Shown piece after piece: positions 47,882 to 59,800 of a DNA stretch of 64,000 bases. Positions within the stretch are counted from its first letter, which is position 1. Each line of letters opens with the position of its first letter. The position numbers and the translations under genes are program-made. The stretch comes from Pardosa pseudoannulata. Taxonomy: Eukaryota > Arthropoda > Arachnida > Araneae > Lycosidae. The stretch lies in NCBI GenBank assembly GCA_032207245.1, contig CM063498.1, positions 94,774,801-94,838,800 of the forward strand, given 5' to 3'. The notes beneath the pieces were generated by a model. That model did not search any database and was not told the origin of the DNA. It saw nothing but the letters and a program-made list of their open reading frames with translations.

Positions 47882-50800
47882 CAAGTTGTACAGAGCTACA
47901 TTAGAAACTTTTGCATGTCTGCGGACCGCATCCTCATTATTGGTCTCTCTTCGTAAAACTCTGCAACTAGAATAGAGGTACCAATATAAAATATTATACA
48001 CAGTTTAATTTAAAACAATGATTTAATCATCATATTTCTTTAAAACAGTTGGAATTCCCTGTGGTATAAAATACATTTCTAGGGCTCGTGACTATTTGTA
48101 CAATGTTAAATGTCAGAATAAATATGAGAATGTCGGAAATCAAAATATAAGAACAGCTTTTTCTGAAGTTTAACCAGAATAATTAAAGTTCTTATAACGC
48201 TATTTTCTTTACAGTTTAATAAAAAAAATGAAATTAAAAATAAACAAGCTATTATACCCCCAAATAATGAATATTGAAGACGATCCCTCAACAATGTCGG
48301 TTTATTTGAACTAATATAGACAACTGGAAAAAAGAAAAAAATTACTTAGACTAAAATTAGTTATGTAGTCAAAATAAAATTTAAAAAGTTACAATCTAGT
48401 AGAAGCATCGGGTATGGTCACCAGCATTAATCAATGAACGGATGTGTACTATCAGTTATGTTATCTTGAAAATATAGCGAGGATGAATTTTTACTCCTTA
48501 ACACTTTGACTGCCAAGCCAAAATTGCAAATGTTCACAACGGGGCCAAACTTTTTTTTTTTTTTTTTGTGTAACGCTATTTTTTTAACAGTTTAAAACTA
48601 AAAAAAAATATTAAAACAAAACAATATTATACCCCCAAATATATAATATTGTTGCATGTTCCAACATATTTAATTTTTCATAAAACTTAGATAAAGAAAA
48701 AAAAAAATATACTAACACATTAGGGAGTAACAAAATAAAATTTTCATGACTGATAACATCTTTGAAGCATGGGATGTCACCATGGCTATCATATCGGATA
48801 GCCAGTGTAAACGGAATATCTGTTTTAGATAGCGAGGAGTCAAAGTGTTAATTATATCAAAAAAGACGGATTTAAGAAATTTTTTTCCCAAAGCGTTTTC
48901 GCGGGCCGTCATCTGCAAACTCCCGATATGTTTTTGTCTCGTTTTCAGAATTGGTTAATATTTTAACGTAGTGGAAAGAAGGCAAATGTCAGATGGTAAG
49001 ATATGTACGGTAGCGTAAAATACAAATATTTAATGGACATCACACGTGTACAGTATAATGCAATAATACAAGAATATAGTATTAACATAGTTTTTACTTA
49101 GAAAAGGGAGCAAATAAAATGGCCTACGGCCAATGACTCTCTCTAGCCAATTAGACTCAATCTCCATTTAGGATCTCTCTCACTTTTCTAGTGGTTCTTT
49201 TTGTATATATAACCATTCTTCGTGACAGGCATTGAAGTAGTTGCGCACCTTAGGCCTGGAAATATGTTTTACTCCAGAGATCGCTTCAGAAGTTGCAGTG
49301 TCACGCATAGGTTGCTTAATCTGCAGTTGCACCACTGAGCTAACACAGATGTTTTAAAAAGTTGCTGTATCTTATTAAATCACTTTCTTCAAGCTCTGAA
49401 AATATAAATATGTGGGTCTTTTATTCTTAAAAATACACAATTTGGGTTCAATTTTGACTAAAAGTGAAGTCAATGTTAAGCTCTACTAATATTTCTGTCA
49501 GTTTTCTTTTATTTTTTAAATTTTTTAAAAAAAGTATTAACTTTATGAAGACTGATTATTGACTGATGAACATTTCGACAACAGTATTCGAATTGCAGCT
49601 ACCACGTACACTCCCAACATTAGAAAACTTGCTGTTGATCCAAAAGAGTGCTATCCTTCTCATTCAAGTTAATAAGTCTCATGAACAATCTGTTCAAATA
49701 TTTCTAATTTGTGACAATCTTTTTCTTATGTGCATTTTAATTTGTTTTGTTCATATGCACTTTTATTAAAATTAACTTTATATTTTCTGGTAATGTATGT
49801 TTATACGCAATAAACAGATGTAAGAGACGTAATTTCTTATTTCTGTGATTTTAGCGCACAGTAGTAGCTTGAAAACTTTTTGGTAGGATTTAAAAGCGGT
49901 ACATTTGCTCAGAAGCTTCATAAGTTTAACAACCACTGTTTTATGTTATACCGATGATTCTTTAAATATGACACACTCATTTAAAATTTCATATGTTCAT
50001 AAATTTTAATTTTAATCTTTCTAAACGCTATTTTTTATTTAAAAGTATTTTCCACGTAATACGGAAAACGCATGTCTTCCTGCCGCTTCTCGAGCTTCCT
50101 TAGAACACAAGGAGACCAGTCCAAATAAATTCTATCTATAAATGCAGGACTAGTGTGGCGGTCTGTTTTATTCTAATCTTCAACATTTGTTTTGACCCTA
50201 ACGATCCACATCATATTTTTGTCACACTTTATCCCGTATCCAGTTTCACAAACCGCTACTTTCATAAACCTGAAAATTGATATCTAAAATAATTACTGAC
50301 TTTCGTAATGGCTTTCCAAATGATATTGTATTTTATAAATGTGATATTTCGTTCCCTTTTCTTGGGAAGTTACTGTTCTTCAAACTCCGTCAATAAGCTT
50401 TCCAGTTACCGTGATCGACATAACTTCTGCCTATCTTCAAATTGGCACAGTAACCAGATTTAAAAAGGCATCCCTTTTTTGTTACCCCCCCCCTTCCCGT
50501 AGGAGATAGGTTTACTATCAAGTATTGAAATTTTTTTTTAACTGTATGTTATATCCTGATAAAATTCGCTTCCATACTGAACTTTCGGCAAGAGTGGCTA
50601 AAGTGTCTGAGATACCTGAAATAAACAAATGGCTTTAGAAACTATCAATTGAATGTCTCAATCTGCCCTTAAGATGTATACCGATGGAAGTAAAGGCGAT
50701 GGTAGTATTTCTGGTAGTGCTGTACACATGGAAAGTTCCACCGGCACAGTTAATATTCTCAACAGAAACGCTGGTTACTGTTTTATATTTAGGTCTGAGT

Positions 50801-53800
50801 TTATTTCAATTTATAAGGGTCTGCACGATGTTTACACTGTTACCGAGGTAGATTTTAAAGACATTTAGATTTTAACTGACAGTCGTAACTTTATACAACA
50901 CCTTTCTGATTGGACACGTGGGGATCTGGACAAACTTGGATATTTTAGTTCTTATCTATTGGCTTTCCTTGCGGTATTCCGTCCACTTTCTCTTAGTTCT
51001 ATCTCACGTCGTAGTACATGGAAATGAACTAGCTGATGCTTTGGACTGCTAGATTGTTTCTAAAATCGTGGAGATAAAACACTCCCTTTTTCTGAAATTT
51101 CCTCACTCAAAAAGATAGAAATAAATAAGCTTTGGAAAGTTCCACCCAACTATGGATGTATCCTGGTAGGTATTTTCAAGAATAAATGTCCTAGAGGACT
51201 TTCTAACGTTTTATTATTTGAACACATCAATGCACTTAGTTTCTAGCAAAGACTCTTTCCGGATTGTCATTGACGTACACTGACCAAGCATCTCCGTCCC
51301 ACATTCTCTTAATTTTGGGTTTCATAAAAAAGTCAGTTTAGAAATTCCGTTTTTTTTTTTGGATTTATGGAGATGATTTCACTTTGTCAGACCATCTCCA
51401 GTCTAGCTTTGCTTCGGATTAGTATCAACACAAAAAATTGATATCTTTGTTTCATACTATCAAAAAAGAAATACACAGTTGTATAATTGCTGTAATTTAA
51501 TGTTGTGTTTCTATAAAAATATTTTAAAAAGTATTCGATGCGTTTTTGTGTGCTTGTATGAGAGCTAGAGTAACCCGAATTTGGGTTTCAATAACTTTGC
51601 TTTACGTGTCTAGTTCTGCGTTTGGAAACAATCCATAATTTAAGAAAATTCTGAAAATATCGTTATGTAGCTATTGTTTGCTTTTTGAATATAATTTCGC
51701 GTATTATAATAGAAAATCTTACGTGTTCATTTATTGGGAAATCTTCGAATTACTTAACTGTCTGCCCATAAGCAAGAGTCTCTAGTTGGTAAATAAAATG
51801 ACTAACTTCCCACAAAACAAACATAAATAAAAATAGAAACATTAGTTGTTTGCAGTCTGGATTTGATGTTCGTGTAGACTACGTAGTTACCAAATATTTG
51901 CGTTAGTATTTTTAAAGTAAAATAAAACTGCACTATAAAAATTAGGGATTTTGGGAAAAAATGATAATTGGTGAGTTATATGCAGTTTTGAAACGCCATT
52001 AACGAAATATTTTAATCTAGTTTTCACCTCTTGTTACCTGTAATCAGAAATGAGGAAAGCTACTTCTTTGGATAGAATTATTCAAATTTTAGGTAGCTTT
52101 AAAACAGAGGAATGTAAAATGACGATGGGTATACATTTTGGAATCCAAGCAATATGAATGAAAATATTGTGAAACTCTTGACTTAGTTTAATTTTACTGT
52201 TGAACCAAGGTAAATCTTTTGCTAATGAATACAAATGTGACCGGGATCTACTTCTTAAAGCCGAGCGGCTATGCTCACCCATGCCTACAGCCAGATTCGA
52301 TCCCTCTGCATTCAGTTCTGAAAGATAGCACCTTATTAGCTTTAATCCAGCATATTCCTCACGAACATAACGTTTTTTCTTCATTATTTTGCTTATTCCA
52401 TGGAATCGAGTTCTTTCTATACGAATTCTGTTTACTCTTAATAATTGGGGACTGCTTGATTAGCTGTGTATGTTTTTATTAAATCCTTAAAAAGACGCAG
52501 TTTATAAAATAAGTTAAACAGGAATTTATTTGGTTAAAGCTAAGCAGTGATTGAACAGGTAGACCTTTGGGTCAGGTACATAGTTTCAAGTTTTTAACTA
52601 CTGGGTAGCATGGGTGTTTGTATCTATTCGGAATCGGCTTTAAGTGGTAGATTACAGTTTGAGCGAGCCCTCGTGTAGCAAAAAGGTGATTAAAAGCTTG
52701 CAACTATCCAACCAACTCATTCAAAATTGCTTTATAATTTCAATATTTTTAATTATGCATTTTATGTTGAACAACAGCAATTTCTCAGTATGTTTGCATT
52801 GATGGAGGATTAATATTATCAAAGTAAGATGACTTTAATATTAAAAAATGTGCTCGTTTACTTTTAACAAGCTTATTTTGGGGGGAATATTTTCATTCTT
52901 TAATGATTTTTTTCTTTTTCATACAATTTTAATTGGAATTATAGTTTAGTATCAAAAAGAAATTTATGATCTATAAATTACATGTGATATGTTCATTAAT
53001 TAATCTTTTGATCTTTAAAAAATGGATAATTTGCTCATTTAATACGAAAGCTAATTTTGTTTAAAAATATTTTAACTTTATCAATTTATTTTTCAGATAG
53101 AGCTAACTGTGCAAGAGATTATGTGAAGAAAGCAAACCTTTCCCAGTGGGATGGAATTGTTGTTGTTTCTGGTGATGGCTTATTGTTTGAAGTAAGAACT
53201 ACAAAGGATAATAATATATAAAAATGACTAGTAAGGATGTAGAAATAAGTAAATGCTCTTTGTAGGCAAATTTACTAGCTTTACAAAATGCATGACTCAT
53301 CTATCAAGCCAATGTTTATAACATATTTAGAGAACAATGAAGTACTGCTGTAATTCTTTTATCAAGTTCTAGCAGAAAATAGTAGTGTTTTTATTCAGTT
53401 TCATCTTTATGTAATTGGTGTAAATGAATAGTTTTAAGAATAAATTTCATAGAGTTTGAAATAACTTAGTCATTTTGAAATTAATATTCTAATGCTTTTT
53501 AAATAGTATATATATTTTAGAAATACTTATATAATGCAGTTGTGAAACTTACCTGCTTTATGATTTAACCAAAGTTTAATTCTGACTCTTTTGTACATTT
53601 GAAAACTATTGCTTTTAATGTTTTATTTATTTATTTAATCACAAATTTTTTTCAATGAATTTGATCTATTACTTGTCTTTTATCTGTTTATATTTTTTTA
53701 AAGTTATTTCATAAATTAATACCTTTGTTGCACATATGAGTCTGTTTTAATTAATTTTATTTATTTATGCTTCTTGAAAGATTTTATTCAAATCGATCAT

Positions 53801-56800
53801 AATAAATTTAAAGTATCTGCCATGTATAACCTGATGTTTATAATATTTTCATGAAGTAGTGGCTGAGGTTTTAAAGAGGATCTAGCAGGGTTAGTTGATT
53901 TAATTCATCTTAATATAAATCATGATTTAAATCACTGAATTTTTTTCAGATGATTGATTTAAATCAAGAATATTTTTCTCAGACTTTGTAAGAACTTAAG
54001 CATGATTAAAAAAAATTTTTATTGATGAATAAAAGATACCACCAGCAGCAGCATTAGAATGCATAGTATCAGCACAGCACAATGCTCAAATCTTATAATT
54101 CATAAAGGAAAATTAAAAGTTTGAGATTTATTATTGAAATCTCTGACCAAATCGGATACCTTTCAGCATTTTCTTTTTAAATCTGACATCAAATCAATAA
54201 TATCTTCACTTGCACTTGTGTTTATTTAAATACTTGAGCTTTAAAAATTGATTTGATTAATAAGTACTTTTAAATTTTTAAACAATCAATAAAATGTGAA
54301 CAGTGTTAGTTGTTGTTGAGTGAAGTAAAAAAAATCGTCATATTTTGATAATATTGCATGCATTATAATTAATAGGATAATAAATAGGATAAAAAAAAAA
54401 CTTAATCATTAATCACAATAAATTTGATTTTACCTTAAGTAATTTCATTTGTGCTGTTTGATTAAAAAATAAATGAAAAATTTATTCTGATTTAAATTTA
54501 ACACCATGAGGATCACATGTAAATGCTATACGAGTTGGCCGTTGCGAAAACCATTGCCATTTAACGCCATCTAGTAATTATATCTAGCATTTAAAAATTA
54601 AAATAAAAAGTTGGGATCGCCTATTACACATATGTGATGTTGGTCTCTCAATATCAATTGGAGATATTACCATGAGGATCACACGTAAATGCTATACGAG
54701 TCGGCCGTTGCAAAAACCGTTGCCATTTAACGCCATCTAGTAATTATATCTAGCATTTAAAAATTAAAATAAAAAGTTGGGATCGCCTATTACGCATATG
54801 TGATGTTGGTCTCTCAATATCAACTGGAGATATTATTGGGTGGAGGCGACGCTGGACTGATAAGAGTGAAATTACTGCATCACATATACGAGACATTGGT
54901 CACTAAGGGGTTAAAGAGTTTATTTAAATAAAATGAAAATCCAAATGGTATGTTTTTTTAAATGTAGATTCTTACCATCTTGGGATCTAATAAATCATTT
55001 TCAAACATATACTGCAGTTAATAATTCAATTTGAATATAAAATATTTGTTGAAATGTTCTACTGCAGATCAAAAGTAGCAAAATTTAATTTTTAATTTCT
55101 TGTTTAAGTAAAATTTTTTGTAATTAGAAATTTATGTAAATAAATTTACAATGTTCATGTAAAATAATTCTAATAAATTATCTTATCTGTACATATATGT
55201 TTTGAAGTTTTTAAAACAATTATTAAAATGAACGAATGAAATAGCCTAATGACTTTATGCTTAGAAAATATTGCTATTCCAAAAATTATTAACCTTTGGT
55301 TTATAAACACATGCTGCATGGATTTATTAATAAAAGTATCAATGCTTGTATAATTAAAAGTTCTAGAATTTGTGATAACAGTTATTAACATTTTTTATTG
55401 TGTTAAATAAGCTATTGGAGAGTAAATTTTTTTAGAAAAGACTGAAATTTATAATAAACAATCAAGAAGAATACCTTGTTTTAATAAATTTTGTTTAGTA
55501 GTTATTCAACATAGCTTCCTCATCACAGGTATAGAGCTACTAAAATAAACATTTTTCTTCATGAAAATATTTAAAATGAAGACAGTCTTTTGGAATGAAA
55601 TCTAACTAATTCAGATTCTTTGTTTTTAAAGGGTCTTACCAAATGGAAAAAAAATTCCAAATTGCAAAATTTTCTAATATTAATTTGGGATATGACTGGT
55701 CTTAAATAATACAGAAGAATTTTTAGAGGGGAAAGGGGTAATCGTAAAATAATAAGCAAAAGATGAATTTTATATACAAGTTCCTAATTTTGCATGAAAT
55801 AGTTAATTCAAACTGATTTATTTCTTTTAAAATTTGAGATAATTTATGTCCTTTTTAATAGAAAAGCTTGTTACTGGTACAGTCTGTTACCAAATTGCTA
55901 AATATTAAAACTTTGGTCCGAATTGCATCTAGTTCATTAATTACATTCTATTTAATAATGTTGGCATTTTCAACACCATCATTATGAGAATTTTTCCTCT
56001 TGCTCTTTAATCTTTTTATCATTTATTTGTTACTATTTAATTTAAAATGTATCTTAATTTTTTAATAACTGATCTATTTCAGTTCTTTTTTATTTTAGTC
56101 ACTTTATGTGTGTTATTTACAGAACATATCAGTATCTAACTCAAGGTTTCACATGACTGTCATTTCTTTTGGTACTATTTCATCCTAATCACTTATTTTT
56201 GACTTTAGTGTTAGTTGCAGTGGCTCTTTTTCCTTTATATTTGTCTTCTAGTAGTGTTTTTACAAATTATCTATCATCCAATGTTTTTACCTTTTTGGAA
56301 GAAGCATTGTGGTGTTTACTGATTTTCCTGATTGATAAATGTTTCTATTCTGAAACATTGTAAGAAGAAATGTTTATCAGTTAGGAAAATGAAATTGATT
56401 TCTAATTCTATTGTCTGAACCAGAACTCTACATTTTATAAGGAAAAGTAGGTTATTTATTACTTAACTACAAAGAATAGTCTCAGGCTTGAATGTGGATA
56501 TTATCAGCCTGGATAATTACTTTAAAAGATTTTTCCCCCTCTGAATTTTCCCCTAAAAACTGATATTAATTTGACTGATGAGTTTGATAAAAATAAATTT
56601 ATACTTAAAGTGGATGATTTCATTCAATCTTAGTAAATTTTCCTAATAATGAATTAATTCAATTTTCCTTATAACATTTTTCATACTGCTGTAAGTTATG
56701 AATGAAATAGTAAAAAAAAATCATAAATTTGACTAAAAATTTTAACTGTGCAGAAAATTTGTAACTTAATGTTTTATCAAAAGTTTATTCATTGGAAATA

Positions 56801-59800
56801 AAAATTATCTACAGAGGGTTACGTACATGTTCAATCTCACATGTGAAATGAAAACTTTGAAGTTATAAATTAGGCAAAAAATAAAGTAGATATAAAAAGT
56901 AAATGCATTTAAATGCAATTTTTATTTTTTAACTACTTTTTTAAAAATATAAAATATTGAAATTAAAAAAATTGCCCTTAAAGTTTTGATGATTATTAAT
57001 ATTTTAGAATGGCAATCATAAAAATCATAAACATTTGAAATCATAACTCCGTATTATGTCTGTTCGCTTGTGTGTATTTATAATATAACTCAAAAGTGCA
57101 AAGAGTTATACACAGACAAACCAAGTTTCATGATGTCCATGTTTATGTAAATATGGTTAAAAAATATAATCAGCAAGTAGTACAAAATTTCAGTAATATC
57201 ATTTAGAATGGTCATTTGGTTGATACTGTCAATGAATGCTTGTAAGCAATTTTTATGAAGGCCAATTGATAAATTTGGTTGAAAAATACATAAATTTAAT
57301 AATTTTTTACCATATTTTATGAGTAATATACTTATATTAGAGTCTAATAATAATAAAAAAAGTATGGTAAACACACTCCTAATTATTTAAAAATTATATG
57401 ATTTACTCATACTCATAACTTTTTCCCTCCTTTCATTTGAGTTTTGAAATAGAGGCATGACAAAACTTTTGATAGATCTGGAATCTATACCAGATTAATA
57501 AAAAGTACATGCTGTAGCTTTATTTTGTTTAAGTGGTCTAGAAAAATTGAGCAAGGCAGATGAAAAATAAATATTTATTTTCTTAATATTGATTTAAATA
57601 AATACAGGATAAACAATTGCAATCCTGAATGTTATATATTGCAATGTAGAATTCTTTTTCTTTCTTTTCCCATTTGACAGTTTAGTTATAGTATAATGTA
57701 AATATACTTTCACTGTAACAATAGTATCGTCATATGACAACTTCTTTTTCTCAAACTTATCATCTTCTTTTCTGTTGGAATTGTTTAGATTCAGTACTAA
57801 TTTTCATTCTATATATTGAAGCACACATTTTCTTGTATAATTTGATTTGAGATTTTAAGTATTAAATAAATACTTAAAACCAATCTTAATTTATTTTAGT
57901 TATTTTTGATCTTGGGAGTATTTTAATAACTATCATTTTTTTAGGTATACAATGGGTTAATGGCCCGACCAGACTGGAAAGATGCTGTAAAGATGCCTGT
58001 TGGTGTTATACCTGGAGGATCTGGAAATGGATTGGCTAGAGCTTTGAGTCATGCTACCGGGTAAGAAATATAAAAAGCATTTGAATTATATATGCATTTT
58101 TTAAATATTTATGTATTAAAATCATGCATTTTTATGTTTTAAACTTTATTGCACTGCATGCAGGCATGGCATTGTGTACAATTTGTAATACATATATATT
58201 TACTGCATGTTAAATAATTTTAGCACCAGTAAATAACTTTATTTCTGGTTTACTACCAGTTTGCTTATTTATTATTTAGTTTTAAGAACTTTACCAGTTA
58301 GCAGAAATATTTATTTATGGAATTTCTTAACAAGTTATCGAGGTATCTAGGTTATTTCTTAGTAATAATTAAACTTTTAATATAACCATATTTCAAGCCT
58401 GTATCTTCTCCATACTGTGGTTATTTGAAGCTGCAGCTTCCTGAAACCAAACAGATCAATACTAATATCTGTAATTTAGAAATATGTATGTGAGGATCAA
58501 TTGATAAACCTAAGTTATTTCTTAGTAATAAGTAAAACTTTGATACTTACTGTTCTTATATTTCTGTTTGAAATAGCCTGCATAAAATCAGTCAAAGAAC
58601 AAAGATGTCCACTATTATCATATATCAATTTTCTTTACAAAATTTTATTTATTTTTTAATTTTCAACAAAATATGTAGTAAAGAAATTCTTCAGAATTGT
58701 TCATCAAAGCATGAAAAAAATTTACTCTATATTATGTTTTTTATCCTCTGAGGAAAAAATTTCAGTCTTATTTAAGTCTAAAATAAATGTTTAATAAAAA
58801 TTATTTTTTCAATTTTTTTAAATAATATGATAGCTGCATTTGAATTTAATCTGAGCATATATTCATGGTTTCCGCGTACCTGGAAAGTCAGGGAAAATCA
58901 TGGATTTAGACACTGGATTAATTTTGTCATGGAAAGTCTTGATTTTTCAAGTAAAATGATTAAAAGTCATGGATCTGCTAAACTACCGATTAAAAAAAAT
59001 GCATTGAATTGTTTAATTCTGTTTTTACTTGTCATTTGGCTGAAGTTACTGAGTTTGGTATTTATGTATTATCCTATTGACCAAGTAAAATTTGTTCACC
59101 AAGGAAACTCAAAGCAAGAAAGCTTAATGGGTGGGTAAATGTATATTATTCTGGTTTTTTCTTAAATTGTAGATTAAAATTTTATTAATATAATAATAAT
59201 TATTTTTTAATAAAAATTAGTTAAACTTATATTTTGTGCAAAAAATCTTATCTTTAGGGATATTGTATATAAATGTTATAGGGTTATATTTGTCTATTAT
59301 TCATGGTCACCTGGATAATACCAAATTGGATTGAAAAATTGCTATATGATTAAACTTAGGTATGCAGATACAACAATTTATTTTTATGTAAGTGAGTTTG
59401 TTAACACTTATAAAGTAAGTTTATAGTTTTTTTTTATGATAAAATTCTTGTCATTTCTCTAAAAGCATATATTTTATTTGTATGTACATGAGAAGTTTTA
59501 TTCATATGTACTTTATCTAAAGCTTTTTAAATACATGGAAAATGATCTGCTAAATCAGGGAAAGTCATGAAAAGTCATGGATTTGAAAAATTTTATTTGG
59601 GCAGATACCCTGTATATTAAATGATATTTAAATCTATTGTTATTAAATGTTAAAAAGTTGATTTCAGATTGTATTTTTTAGATCTTTCTTGTTCATGAAA
59701 TAATTTGTAAACACAAAATGTAAATTTTATGGCCTCCAATTTAGTTTTCAAGAAAATCAAATGAAATACCCCCTCCCCAATCTTCTGTGTGTCTCTGATT

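Larger units (their letters stand above)
36360..53096 (+). other. 16.7-kb intron 2 of the sphingosine kinase gene
   Basis: It splits the kinase between the nucleotide-binding loop and the SGDG motif. It is filled with repeats: an LTR relic, a MITE, SINEs, tandem duplications, a long microsatellite, a piggyBac-like MITE and a non-LTR retrotransposon scrap. No nested gene is supported; the frame at 43853-44104 has no recognisable motif. Confidence 0.7.

Noticed and set aside
47467..48001. Three 112-125-codon open frames on both strands
   Set aside because: They are translations of the TA/TACA microsatellite and have only Tyr/Ile/His/Met-type content.
58827..59138. 103-codon gene in the kinase intron
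   Set aside because: It lies in the transposon copy at 58864-59612, and the same sequence recurs without this frame in RpL18 intron 2.
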